Origin: Calvatia gigantea
Lineage: Eukaryota; Basidiomycota; Agaricomycetes; Agaricales; Lycoperdaceae
Assembly (NCBI GenBank): GCA_025093985.1
Contig: JACAAK010000005.1
Location: 1,860,001 to 1,924,000 of the forward strand
Direction of reading: 5' to 3'
Length of the DNA: 64,000 bases
Both the position numbers and the translations under genes were made by a program. How positions within the stretch are numbered: the first letter of the stretch is position 1; every line of letters starts with the position of its first letter. The notes below the pieces were generated by a model. It ran no database searches and had not been told where the DNA came from. It worked only from the letters and a program-made list of their open reading frames with translations. This document shows, piece after piece, positions 12,374 through 23,278 of the stretch.

Positions 12374-13921
12374 GTCCTCTGTGGGTTGTATAGTCTCGCG
12401 TAAACATTAATCTATATTGGAGTGCAACAGCAGTCTTTATTTCCCTTTCGTTTACCTCCATCTATTATTATAGACTACATCAGATACGGACTGTTTAGTT
12501 CTTGGTATGATAATTCCATACTATGATACCCGCACGTTCGATCTAGAGTGCAAACAGAAAAACATTGATATGTCAGGTCGTTACCATGAGGGTATGGGGT
12601 GGAACTTCGAAGCAGGTATTAGAATAGTATCAAGCGCAACCGCCGCCAGCAGCCTGGAGTCCGGGATCCCAGCAACGGGGTATCAGGGGACCTCTTCGCA
12701 TGTATTTGAGTTAAAGTAGCGCCACACGAAATCAAAGATCTTGTGGCGCAGATGGTCAGCGTCTTCTTTCTCGAGTGGACTGCACTTCATTCAAACACAA
12801 CCCGCCCCTCTTGAGCATTACTTCTGTTGCCGCCGTCGGGTTTTCCGCAACTTGTTCAATTGCACCTGGATCCAATGTAACGAAGCTGCATCTCTAGGAT
12901 CGTCGAGAGCCACTTAAAAAAATCAACTCCCGGGGAAAGGCAGTTGTTTCAGTGAAGCGTCGGGAGGGACCGACGTCGAATCGTTGATTTAAACTGTAAT
13001 ATTGTAATGTTGATATCCCGAAATAATGGCTCTAGGACTCGAGTCTATCATACTAGATAATGATGTTTCTCTCGGACCTCCTGTACCGTAATTTGGAAAG
13101 CATTGTCGTCACTCCAACGCTTGCAATCATTTCACAAGACCAACCTTCGGCCCATCACGATGATAATGGTTGTGGAGAACTTGAACCGCCGTTGCATTCG
13201 CACACTTTATCACACGCCTGTCGGTGGGATTCTCTCTTTCGTTCAGTCTTGAGTACTTGAGCCTTCATTCTGGCGACGTGAGACGCGTCCTGGGAAGCTA
13301 TTGTAACCGCTACCAGTTTTATGTTCATTACTTCGCACAGGGTCTTCGATACCTGACCACGGACTTGATGAACTTGACGGTGGCATGGAACCAAATTGCA
13401 CCCTAGTGATAACGAAGAAGAAGCGTTTTGGGTTCGTACGGACACCCTTGACAGCCCACCCTGTATCCAGACAATCAATGCGACCGGCCAAATGATTGGT
13501 TTGGAATTGTGGGTGTCATCTAGATTGTTTGGAAATTGCTTGTGCTGCAAAGTATGATTGGACAAATACAGGGTAGTGGTCAGGCTAGTATTAGGTGTAT
13601 TAAATTATGATTAGCGTAGTGGGTTTTCCCCCGGCCAGCTGGAGAAATTATGAGGGCACAATAGAGTCCTAGGGTAAGGCTACAATAAAACCGTCCATGG
13701 TTGATAATTCACAAGACAGCAAGATACCAAGAATGATGAAAATGTCCATGATGTGTGCAACAATCGAGTGTGGGAATCATGAAGAGTTGATGTGGGAGGT
13801 TGTGAAGTGGTCGTGATATGGGGCGGTCGGGTGAGATAGCCGTTGACAACCGCCGATATACCCGATCAAAGATTTTGTGCTTCTTGTCCGTGGGGAAGTT
13901 GAGATATGATATACGGACAGC
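12374..13921. other. intergenic region, no gene seen
   Basis: About 1.5 kb between the lipase stop and the small protein below. Open frames on both strands are short or low-complexity, and I cannot join any into a convincing gene. I see no tRNA, transposon end or long repeat. Confidence 0.5.
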
Positions 13922-14314
13922 TCAGAAGCTGTGATGGCCGTGTGTTCGGGAAATAGGCTGTGTAGCCTGATGCGAACGACGAGGTTGTTGGAGCATCATG
14001 TTGTCCCTCTTGTGAGAGGCGGCGGCGGTGACAAAGACGAAGTCCTTTGCATAGACAGAAACCCGTTTCTGCTTCCTCGTCGAGCGTGTCAATGTCTTCC
14101 AGGCATTGACTATGCGGCGCTCGATCTGCTTGGTGTGACCAGGGTGGGTAGTAGAACTGGAGGTAAAGCTCGTCCTGAAAGTAAAACAAAAAAGGTCTCA
14201 GCATCATGGGTCGTCAGGTGTTAGAGGTCAAACAGATACTTACTTCTCGCTTGCAACATCATCCGCCAGGGGAGAGGACCAGGAGAAGTGGGGATCACGG
14301 GCAATGATGGACAT
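13922..14314 (-). CDS. small basic protein of unknown function
   Basis: Two exons joined by a good intron (GTAAGT...TTCAG, about 14255-14188) give a protein of about 107 residues. It starts MSIIARDPHFSW at 14314, has a Ser/Thr-rich stretch, then a basic core (HTKQIERRIVNAWKTLTRS, KQKRVSVYAKDF) and a His/Arg/Gln-rich tail ending HGHHSF with TGA 13924-13922. There is no signal peptide or transmembrane segment. I do not recognise it. The clean splice sites and the frame continuity across the intron favour a real gene. The unspliced overlapping frame starting at 14207 is less likely. Confidence 0.5.
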
Positions 14315-15057
14315 GATAGACGAAGTGGGGTTCTCAAGGTGTGTGGGTTGAATGGGGGGGGGGGTGGGGGTTAATTATGAAGGAGGGCGAGAATGAGATG
14401 AGGTTCCCTTAATATATGTGTCGTGATGGGGTGGGGAAATGGTAAGAGACTGGGCTGAGGGTCGTCTATTAAAAGAAGACAAAAGACAGTAGGTAACGTC
14501 CACCAAGATAGAGAAGAGAAGATGGAAACGAAGGTGATTTCGGAGTTGACGTTGGAATATCAAAGAGAGGCAGAGTCAAAAGAGTGACGGCGCGAGGTTT
14601 AGAGTCCAAGGTAGAGTGGCAGGTCCTGATCCCGGGGTGCCAGCAAAGCGCAGGCAGTGCTTATAGCTGCGCTCAAAAACTCGAGAATAACAGATGATTA
14701 CCTTCCTTGTTCTAAGCATGGTAACTGATTGTCCAAAAATGTGCGTTGTTGACAGTCCAAAATCAATTGATCAAACCGTGGCGGTGTTCTCATTGTTCTT
14801 TGCAACAATAACCACCCCGCTATTGTTGGTTGTTTGTATCGACGCCTTGTTCTAATTTTGGATCAGTCCACCAGAAGTCAGGACGTGTTCTTTCCCTGTC
14901 GATGTTGAATACGTTAGGTATACAATAGCCATTAAACAATATCAGTGTTGTGTTGAGCGTATTGTGAACTATCTGATAGTTCATGCATCATGAAGGTTAT
15001 GTTTATCCCAAATACCTCTTCGTGTGTCGTTTGTGTTGCCACGGCCCGATCCATGAT
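14315..15057. other. upstream region of the small basic gene
   Basis: Probable promoter and leader of the minus-strand small gene, then the 3' flank of PIF1. It includes a long G run at 14354-14370. No further gene seen. Confidence 0.45.
14354..14370. repeat. G homopolymer run
   Basis: Eleven G, one T and five G in a row on the plus strand, just upstream of the small basic gene. On the minus strand this is a C-rich pyrimidine tract. Its length is likely to be poorly determined by sequencing. Confidence 0.85.
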
Positions 15058-17457
15058 TTAAGCATTATCGGCAATGGTTTCCAAAGTTGCAGTCCATTTT
15101 GCAACCTTCTCGTGCGCATTAACCTAGAAGGCCGGTCAGTAAACTATCGGCTTCTGTTTCCTTGGTAAGGGCGGGGGTTTTGTACCTTATTTGGATCAAA
15201 GTTAAGCACTTGCAATCCCTCGAGTGACGTTGCCCGGGACAGTGCAACATATGCTTGGCCTACGTGTCATCGAGACATCAAAATAAGGACTATAAAAACA
15301 AAAGTTGAGCGATCCCACGCACCTTTCTCGAAAACGCGGTTGAGATCGACCCTCACACGGTCCAAAGTCTGGCCCTGAGATTTGTGAATGCTCATAGCCC
15401 ATGCAAGAATGAGCGGGAACTGGAGGGAAGCGTATCAGCGATAAATCAAAGTAATTAGGCGGAAGAAGCACCTGAAGTCTGCTAATTTGAATTTCCCCGT
15501 TTGGCAATTCAACCTTCCACGTTTCTGGAGTTACCAGCGCAGTTCTCTTCCCCCCGTTCGCCAAAGAAAATTCTACCTCAGGATAACGCGCTCCGGTGGC
15601 TTTCTTGGGTATTGCACCAGTAGCACCTTCGCCATTGACGGTATCATAACCAGTCTCATCGGCGTATGCACCGGGTTCAATGAACCTGGTGACACGGCCC
15701 ATTGTTCCGTTGACCAATTGGTCGTCGACGTTTTTGATGAGCATAACTTGTGCATCAACTCGGAGACGGATTTCCTTCGGGGCCATAAAGTTAGAAAGCA
15801 TCTTGTTACGTTGTTCCGGATCTGTCACAGTGCCACCGTCCACGGCAAGGTACTTGACTTGTTCGGTATCTAGGCGCTGCATCCGCTGTTCGTTTGATCT
15901 CTCGACATCCTCACGTCGGGGGAACCTGCCAAGATCAGTTAAACTCGGTGGGAGTTAAACAATAATTCGGGATTACGCACAGCTCCGTGGGACCCAGGCC
16001 GTCGTCATAAACAATATTCCTCGAAAGGCTTCTAAATTTCTGAATCGACTTCTGGCTGAGCCGTCCAAACCGCATTTCATTTAGCATGTCAACAAATTCT
16101 TTCACGAAGTCAGCCGCCTTTTGTCTTGTTTCGATCAAGCAAATGGATCCCCATACCTTGGTCCTTCTGTCGGAAAACCTTGGTAAGGTTAAACGTTCTT
16201 TTGATGGTCGCTTTCCATTGTTCGGCCTCGAATGCAAATTTTACTTGTGTTCCTCCTCTGTTAACTGGGGGGAGCTGGAAGAAGTCTCCCGTCACAATAA
16301 CCTAGCTACGTATTAAGTTTCCTATCACTTCTTACATTATTAGTTCAAGCTCACTTGAATGCCACCAAAGGGTTCTGAAGGTTGTTTTTTTAAGACACTC
16401 CCAATTGTCGCGAGTTTATCGAACAAGTCGCCATCTACCATGGATACTAAACGAGCAGAATCAGCTTTCTGATGACCAGAACGAGGTGATATCAGCGTAC
16501 CTTCGTCAATAATGAGGACCTTTGTTTTCAACCATCGCATCAGGGCCTTCCTGTTTTTCTTGATCCTCTCGACAAGCACATCAGCAGGTTCATTGCCCAA
16601 GCCGATACCAGCGAATGAATGTATAGTAACACCGCCAATGTTACATGCCGCAATGCCTGTCAAACGAAGTGAATAAAGTTAGGTAGAAAGTTAATTGGCA
16701 AGATCAACCTGTAGAGGCGGTGATGGCAACAGCTTCCGGGTTCTTCACATATATTTTCCTCATGGTTTTAATGATTTCTCGTAGAAGTACCGACTTTCCC
16801 GTACCTTAAACCAAAGTGAGTGTTCAAGATATTATTGCCAGGAATCGACATACCAGCACTTCCGGTATAGAAAACACTGTGTCGGTCTTCCACAAGCTTC
16901 AATATATGCGTCTGTTCCTGACTCAAAAACAGTTTCGGGACTTTATTTTGCTTCGATGATACAGCACTTGAATTTGGCACAGGTACCGTATGTTTCTTTG
17001 ACTCCCCGTTGCTCCCGGTACCTGACCGTGGTTTATCGCTCGCGCTCCTAGTTGTACTCGACGAATTCCTCCGTGAGAAACTTGAGTTAGATAGTGAATC
17101 ATCCCTCCATGACGGAGGTAACTGTCTTGGTTTCTTGGCGGGCACAGCAGTCGAATCGGCCGAGTCTAAACTTGGGCGTTTGCCATTCGGGTTGTTCGCA
17201 GTCATGGATTGCCCAAGAGGCCGTGGCACGGAGACAGATTGTGGTGGTGGCTTTTCGGTGTTCATCGATGCCAGAGCCTGTTTGATCGCTAACAGCCGTT
17301 TGTTAGCCCTCTCCATCTTCTCATCCGCTACGACTTCTTGTTTCTTTGGTGGTGTAGGGTCCCATTCTATGAGCTCGGAGGAGCAGGAAGCGGCAGATAG
17401 TGAAGCGTTCGACCAGTCGCGCTTGATTCTTCCCAGCCCGGATTGCGATTTCGACAT
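15058..17457 (-). CDS. PIF1-family DNA helicase
   Basis: A 5'-3' superfamily 1B helicase that acts at telomeres, G-quadruplexes, replication forks and often mitochondrial DNA. The start at 17457 ([15 protein letters not shown]) opens a long Ser/Lys-rich, probably disordered N-terminus of over 150 residues. The helicase core follows: [25 protein letters not shown] joined over an intron to [11 protein letters not shown] (Walker A), [33 protein letters not shown] (Walker B, joined over an intron), [36 protein letters not shown] and [22 protein letters not shown], then [16 protein letters not shown]. It ends ETIADNA with TAA 15060-15058. Six or more short introns, all with acceptable ends and phase. 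No mitochondrial presequence is obvious, but alternative starts are possible. Confidence 0.93.
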
Positions 17458-17785
17458 GGTGGTTGGGTGGGCCTTCGTGACGGAATAAACGCCCGGCGCC
17501 TATGATTGCACCCTATTGTGGGAAGAAAGCGCGATTAATTGACACGTGATGCGTTTTTAAACACGTGGGTCCGTGACATTTGGTGACTGCAATTTGGGCA
17601 ACAATTGGCAGCACTGAGTTCAAACATCATCCACATATTTCATTATGGTATGTATTGCGTTCAAGTAGTCATGCAGGACATTAAGGTTAAAATCAAATTA
17701 TGCGACTCAATTATGCTTGTGGAATGAGCGGTGGGGGTTGTATCAGGAGGCTTCCTGTCTATAAAAGGGGAATGCTTTTATCAGC
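17458..17785. other. short intergenic region with plus-strand TATA motif
   Basis: This 328-base gap lies between the PIF1 start and the TIM44 end, both on the minus strand. It should contain the PIF1 promoter, but the clear TATAAAAGG (17760-17768) points to the plus strand, where no gene follows. Confidence 0.45.
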
Positions 17786-19464
17786 TCAAAGGTATGCTCT
17801 ACCGCTTCGACGGGCCATCTAGAAAACAAAAATCAGCCGTTTAGTATCGTGGCGAGGAAATTTGCTCACCTCAACCACCTTCCATCCTCCCGTTAGCTCG
17901 TTATCCATCTCCTCCTCAACACGGGTAAGTGCTGCGACATATACACATTGTTCCACCTTGTTGTCGGCGCCAACAGCAATTTCTGCTGTCTTTACATTCC
18001 GGAACATCAAAACTTCTTGTGTTACGAAGGTGACGAGGAAAATGGGGATGTTATTCTCCAAAATCTTGGCTTCAGACACCTAGATATGTCCCATTAGCTG
18101 CGCTGGACGAGACGAGCCTCTGAACTTACATCGACTTGACGGATATCGAGTACTTTGCTATCACTAACCAACCCTTGGCGGAGATATTGTTCCATGGTTG
18201 CCCAGAGGACATTATAAGTCTAGAAAATTCCAGAGGCTCAGCAAAATGAAAATATTCAATGTGAAAAAATTTCCCTACAGCTTCGCCACACCACGCCTTG
18301 AGAGCTTCCTGATCGGCAGACAGATACGCATCCACCACTTCAGGGACGATATACTCTCTCAACTCTCGCTCGAAGCTCTCACGGTTGAAGGCTGGGTCGA
18401 GCAGCTTCATCAGCCGAAGGACTTGAGCAGTCTCATTCTCGTCGAACCATGAGCCAATCGTTTGTGTCACAGACCGCATTGACGCCACAACGGGGTTTTC
18501 GGATTCGTCGTAAGCTTGGCGCATGGAGGTGAAGGAACGGAGGAGAGGATTTGAGTCCTTGAGACGATCCCAAGCTTCCTGCCTTGGCGAGTCCTTATGT
18601 AGCACAACAGACTCACCAGCCCTTAGGACAGGATCAATTGAAATTCGAGATAAAAGATGAGTGAATGACTAACTCTGGATCCGCCTTTACACGTCCGCGA
18701 CCAATGCCACTTTCTTTGCCTGCCTTAGCAAGACGTTTCTGCCTCCGTAATCGACGTGCCTCCTTCTCCTCAAAACCGGCATGCTTCGCGCTACCAGAGT
18801 CATCGAGTGCATCAACGAGGGTATCCGCAAGAGCTTTATATGCTGCAGTTTTCCGAATAGGCTCAGTGGTTTTATCAATGGTGGAGGAGACCGCGTTTGT
18901 CGCACGTGCAATCTATTCACATGAGTTAATGAAAGAACAGCAAGAAACTACGGTTGACGTACGGCCCGCATGACTTCGCTCTCTTCCATGCCCTTGAGAG
19001 CCTCAGAAACGGCATCACCAACTTTGACACCAGTTTTCTTGAGTTCTTCAGCCGCTGCCCGTAGACGAGGATTTTCTTTTATACTCGAAGTCAACTAAAT
19101 CCGAAATATTGAGCAGTCAGCCTATAATAAATATGACGCAAACACGTACCCTCGCACGCTCATACGCGGCACGGGCTCTTTTCATGGCCTCGGAATCTTG
19201 GAACTTGTCGACATCACCCTGTAACTGCTTAACGTTGTCTTGCAACTCCCTGTCTTTTCGCAACTCTTCCTTCAAAACATCAACGAAAGTCTGAAACGGC
19301 GACTTCGGAAGTTCGTTCTGTCGCCGTGATGACGAGTGAAAACCGGAAGCATTAATGCGCGCAGCAGGTATCCGGAATGGCGGTGGAAATACAGCAGGAC
19401 GCGCAACAAACGGGCGAACACGGGCGTTACGGACGACGAGGGCCTGAAGATTCCTGGGGAGCAT
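17786..19464 (-). CDS. TIM44: TIM44, mitochondrial import motor subunit
   Basis: The peripheral inner-membrane protein that recruits mtHsp70 to the TIM23 channel. The start at 19464 gives an Arg-rich amphipathic presequence (MLPRNLQALVVRNARVRPFV...FHSSSRR), then NELPKSPFQTFVDVLKEELRKDRELQ and a coiled-coil region with VKQLQGDVDKFQDSEAMKRARAAYERAR, the SSTIDKTTEPIRKTAAYKAL block, and the C-terminal Tim44 domain (SWFDENETAQVLRLMKLLDP, EYIVPEVVDAYLSADQEALKAWC, IPIFLVTFVTQEV, GGWKVVE). After a final intron (GTGAGC...CTAG) the 33-base last exon reads MARRSGRAYL with TGA 17788-17786. All introns checked keep phase, and there is no frameshift. Confidence 0.94.
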
Positions 19465-20074
19465 ATTGGCGTTCTGCTGACTTTCGACTTGCCCCGATCA
19501 CTCGTCTCTTGGAAGATTTTAAATCACGTGATGTTAACCCCTGCTTTCCGGTAATTCCGCTTCGGTCGCACAACTCCCACTATAGACGAGACGCTATGGC
19601 ATACTCCAGAACACACGGCTGGCTTCATGGCAGTTCGCCTTGCAATATTTTACTTTAGAGACTATCGCACCGTTATACCTCAGCCTCAAACATTATGTTC
19701 TTGTTTCCCTGTACAAGCCTTCATATCATTCGTCAATATTCGAGTGTAATTAAGTCACTTGACAAAGACCACATGCATGGCAAAAGCGACACATCGCGCA
19801 TAGATACTAGCTTAAACCCAGTGTAAGCCGCGCAACCAAGGTAGACAATTAAGAGATCAGCCATGTCTGTCGGCGAGAAATTTCAGAGTGAAGTAGATTT
19901 CATTCGTTCATGCCCACAAAATATGGTCCACAGGCCAAATCGAAATCAACGGATTATCTATATCTATGGTATTAAAAGGAGTGGTGAGGTCAGGGAGAAG
20001 GGTTGGGCACACAAAAACCAGCCCAGGTGGGAAATGACAAAAGGCCATCTAGCAAGCGACAACATATCACCAAA
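19465..20074. other. intergenic region with TIM44 promoter
   Basis: Between the TIM44 start and the HCCS end. It contains only short, unconvincing frames. The part next to 19465 should be the TIM44 promoter and the part next to 20074 the HCCS terminator region. No specific element recognised. Confidence 0.45.
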
Positions 20075-20996
20075 TCAATGATGACTTCGGGCGTCATCCG
20101 ATGTATGTGTTTGCTTCGGCACATTTTCTCTCTCGCGGAAGGTCGCCCAAGCCTCTTCAGTCGCAACAGCTATTCGTTCTTTTAAGCTCCCGAAACTATC
20201 GAGAGCCGGACGAACATCCAGCGAAAAAACAGGAGAACCGTCGGGCTCAGGTGGGGCAGAGTAATAGTCGATTACATAGCGAACCTCTTCTCCTGTCTTT
20301 GGCCGGCGGATGACCCAGTCATGACGATCGAACGGCGGTTCGGTTCTGGAATGAAACATTGAGAATAGGAGATATGAGCACAACGGAATGACATACCCAA
20401 AACGGGACGGAAGAAGCCATCCAGCTAACGCATAGAGACGCGCCTTTGGCGATAACTCACCTGGGCGGCCTTTAAATTTCGCTAATTGCAAATCATCACC
20501 GCTGAATCGGGCTCGCATGAGCAGGCCATTAGAGAGGGAAATAAAAAAAAACTTACCCATATTGTCTCTTTTCCCACTTCAGCACCTCCTGCCAGGCTTG
20601 CTCATTCAGGAAATTATGAATCTCAACCATGACCTCAACCTGCTCTTCAGGTGTCTCCCAACCCTTCCTCACAAGCGCGTTATAAAATTGTTGAGGTGAA
20701 GGGTACTCCCACTTCTCCGCAGTATCCCTCGGAATTGAGGATTCGGTACGCAATGTAGGTAGATCAAGGGATTGTCCAGGTTGTCGAACATTCGCAAGGT
20801 CAGGCATTTGGTTGAGGGGATTGAGCTTGTCGTGGTCAACGGGACATCCGGGTGGCTCTTGAGATTTGTCGTGCTCAACCGGACACTCGGCAGCTGGAGG
20901 CATTGGTGCGGTCGGTGCACCCTCCTGGTGCATAGGACATCCTGCAGGTATCGAAGGAGGTTTGGCAGGAGTCGGAGTAGACGTGGTCTGGCCCAT
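20075..20996 (-). CDS. holocytochrome-c synthase (cytochrome c heme lyase)
   Basis: Attaches heme covalently to apocytochrome c in the mitochondrial intermembrane space. I choose the ATG at 20996 (MGQTTSTPTPAKPPSIPAG) because the N-terminal Cys-Pro motifs follow directly: GCPMH, ECPVEH and GCPVDH. An upstream in-frame ATG would add an unrelated leader. The conserved domain follows: NQMPDLANVRQPGQ, SSIPRD, WEYPSPQQFYNALVRKGWE, MVEIHNFLNEQAWQEVLKWE, then after short introns ELSPKARLYALAGW..LPSRFG and EPPFDRHDWVIRR, where the His is the known axial heme ligand position, then VRYVIDYY and DVRPALDS. It stops at 20077-20075. Three introns. Both cytochrome c and c1 type lyases share these motifs; which one this is cannot be decided here. 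Confidence 0.93.
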
Positions 20997-23278
20997 TATC
21001 AAGAAACAGCAGCTCTTACCTGGAGGTTGGAGGATTTCCGCTCCGATCACTGTCGTCAGTTTTGACATCACGTGACATTTCCCACCATCGTGAATCCCGT
21101 TCCAATATTTCATTGGCGGCGATCGACGAAAGTTATCCGCACCCAGCTGAGCAACAGGCTGTGTGGTGGCTGTCCCTCATTAACATTTCCCGGTCCGGTA
21201 ATTGTTAGCGCTACCTTCCAGCCCAACTTTTCATTGTTGGAGTATCCCAGTTCCGGGGGGCGAGTGCTGGTGGAGCTAGGCCCCATTTCACCCAAGGTTA
21301 TCCCTCAAGGGGGGTGAACAACTATACAAAGGGCAACACTCATGGCCAGTCACTATAAATTTTCTTTCTGAGCATATTTCAGAACATCGGATCATAAACT
21401 CGGGGTGAGGGTCCCTTCATGGGCCCTCCGCTGGTGACTTAGGCCCGCGGAGTAAGGAGAATAAAATGCAGGACGGGCAAGTGAACCCCGGGTCCCGAAC
21501 CCGGATTTTTGCTGACACCTCCTCCGAACACCAACGGAGCCAAAGGCTGTCTCCACCCCGCCTCCACCGAGGCAGTTCGGGACAGGGATAGCAGGAAAGC
21601 TGTCTGTTCCGTTTGTGAGGGCACGTCCGAGACCGGACCAAGGCACTACTGAGGGAATTGGTACTCACAGCGCCGCTTCCGTCCTAATAACCCCGCCATT
21701 CTCGTTAGCCGATTAGAGTCATTGTAAACGGTTCTAGTCACCAGGTACCGATAGAGTTTCTGTCATATCGTCTGTGCTTCCTCGTCGACTGCTTCTCCAG
21801 ACTAAATAGGGACTGGGGGAAGTTGATGGTAAGTAAGATGATTGAGGAATGATTATGTCCGTAACATATGGTCGAGCAGTCCTGCTATAGAACGGTCTAA
21901 TTCTGATAGATAAGATCCTGAGAACTAGTGGGTGATATCTACCAAGTAGAGGCATCCACTAGGAAAAGCTTGGGGGATACCACCCGCGAAATCCAACTGA
22001 AAATAAATACCAACATCAGAGGCATCCTTAACCGTCCCGTTCAACTTTCAACGTCTTTCCATTCGTATATCCCATAAAGCCTGACCCCAGGTCGCCGGCT
22101 ATTCCGATCATTTGTCGTCACGAATGGACATACTTCCTCAAATGGATGGTGACGTCGTGCTCCAGTGTCCTGCAGGGTCTGCAAGTAAAGGGTGAGTGAA
22201 CGGGCCATGACAACTCTCAAGACAACGTCAGCCAAGTGAAAACAAATTTGAAGGATTGTTACTTGCATGATGGCGTCGACGAAAGAAGGTGCAGGTGATA
22301 GCCCAGGTCTGTGCAGAGTCGAGGGTACAACGCTCAGTCATCAAGAGAGTCCAACTTCGGTTGCTGCACGTCATGGTGAATGTCAAGATGGAATATCGCA
22401 TCGGTGCGCGATCCAGGGAGACCAGCAGTAGGGTTATACATTCACACGAGCGAAGCGTACGAGGAAAGTGGCAATCATGGAGTGGCAGGGCGGTAATTCG
22501 ACGGAGATGTCTGTCTCCCGTGATCAGAATACCCCGACGGTTCCACTTGATTAGCGCTTGTGTGAAGGTTCCACCGGGAAAAAAACTTTGAGGCGAGGCG
22601 TGGGGTGTTCAAGTGGTGTAGCCCTACGTGCCTGGGTCTATGCGAGCAGGCGCGGGTATGACGGTTGAAAGGCATGTGAGAAATGGGCAAAGATATCCAA
22701 CAAATGTGGGAACTGCTAGACCTGTTCCGCTGACTGTGATCCGTCAGAAGGATTCTTGCCTGGATTCTTGAACCCGGTATTTGTGGACGTCCCCTGAGAC
22801 CCCACCTGGAGAGCTAGTGACCTCTAGGAGATGTTTGAGTCTGTTCTTAACCCCGGCAAAAGGAAGGACTCAGATCACAAAAAGTCTCATGTGTTTCGCG
22901 ATATAGAGAGATCCGAGGAGTGCGTGAGTAAAACGGTCAGAAAAGGTCGTGAGACAGCGCGTGGGCAAGGGGTATTGTGCGGCAAACATCCAATGGGAAT
23001 GGAGAGGGTGAGGTAAAAGGAGATAGCAGTAAGGAGGTTTGTGGGACAAGTGCGCTGGCTGCGAAGAGTCAGAACCGGGGGAGACACCTTCTGTCCCAAA
23101 ATGGTAATCTGACGATCGCCGATTGGATCTCCAGTTCCACCTCCACACATGGTTCACTTTCTGGCTTCCAGTCCGGTTGGCCTAGTCTATAAAAGATGCC
23201 CCCGACCTTTCAACCGAAACCCATCACCCTTATCTTCCCACTTCTTCCTACACGCATCTGAAACCCCCAGACTATAAC
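20997..23278. other. long intergenic region upstream of the sugar transporter
   Basis: About 2.3 kb between divergent HCCS (minus) and the MFS transporter (plus). It holds only short overlapping frames on both strands, and none has recognisable domains. The last 90 bases before the transporter contain a TATA box and a CT-rich leader. The length fits a regulated promoter, which is an inference. I see no transposon ends. Confidence 0.5.
23188..23195 (+). promoter_or_regulatory. TATA box of the MFS transporter
   Basis: TATAAAAG lies 84-91 bases before the ATG at 23279, followed by a pyrimidine-rich leader (CCCTTATCTTCCCACTTCTT), the usual architecture for strongly expressed fungal genes. Confidence 0.75.

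Noticed and set aside
13155..13565. 136-residue minus-strand open frame
   Set aside because: Composition is mixed and no domain, splice site or start context supports it; the intergenic plus-strand frames there are equally random.
22590..23085. CreA/Mig1-like motifs (GTGGGG, CCGGGG) upstream of the transporter
   Set aside because: Six-base degenerate motifs are expected by chance in 2 kb; without spacing or conservation they are not evidence.
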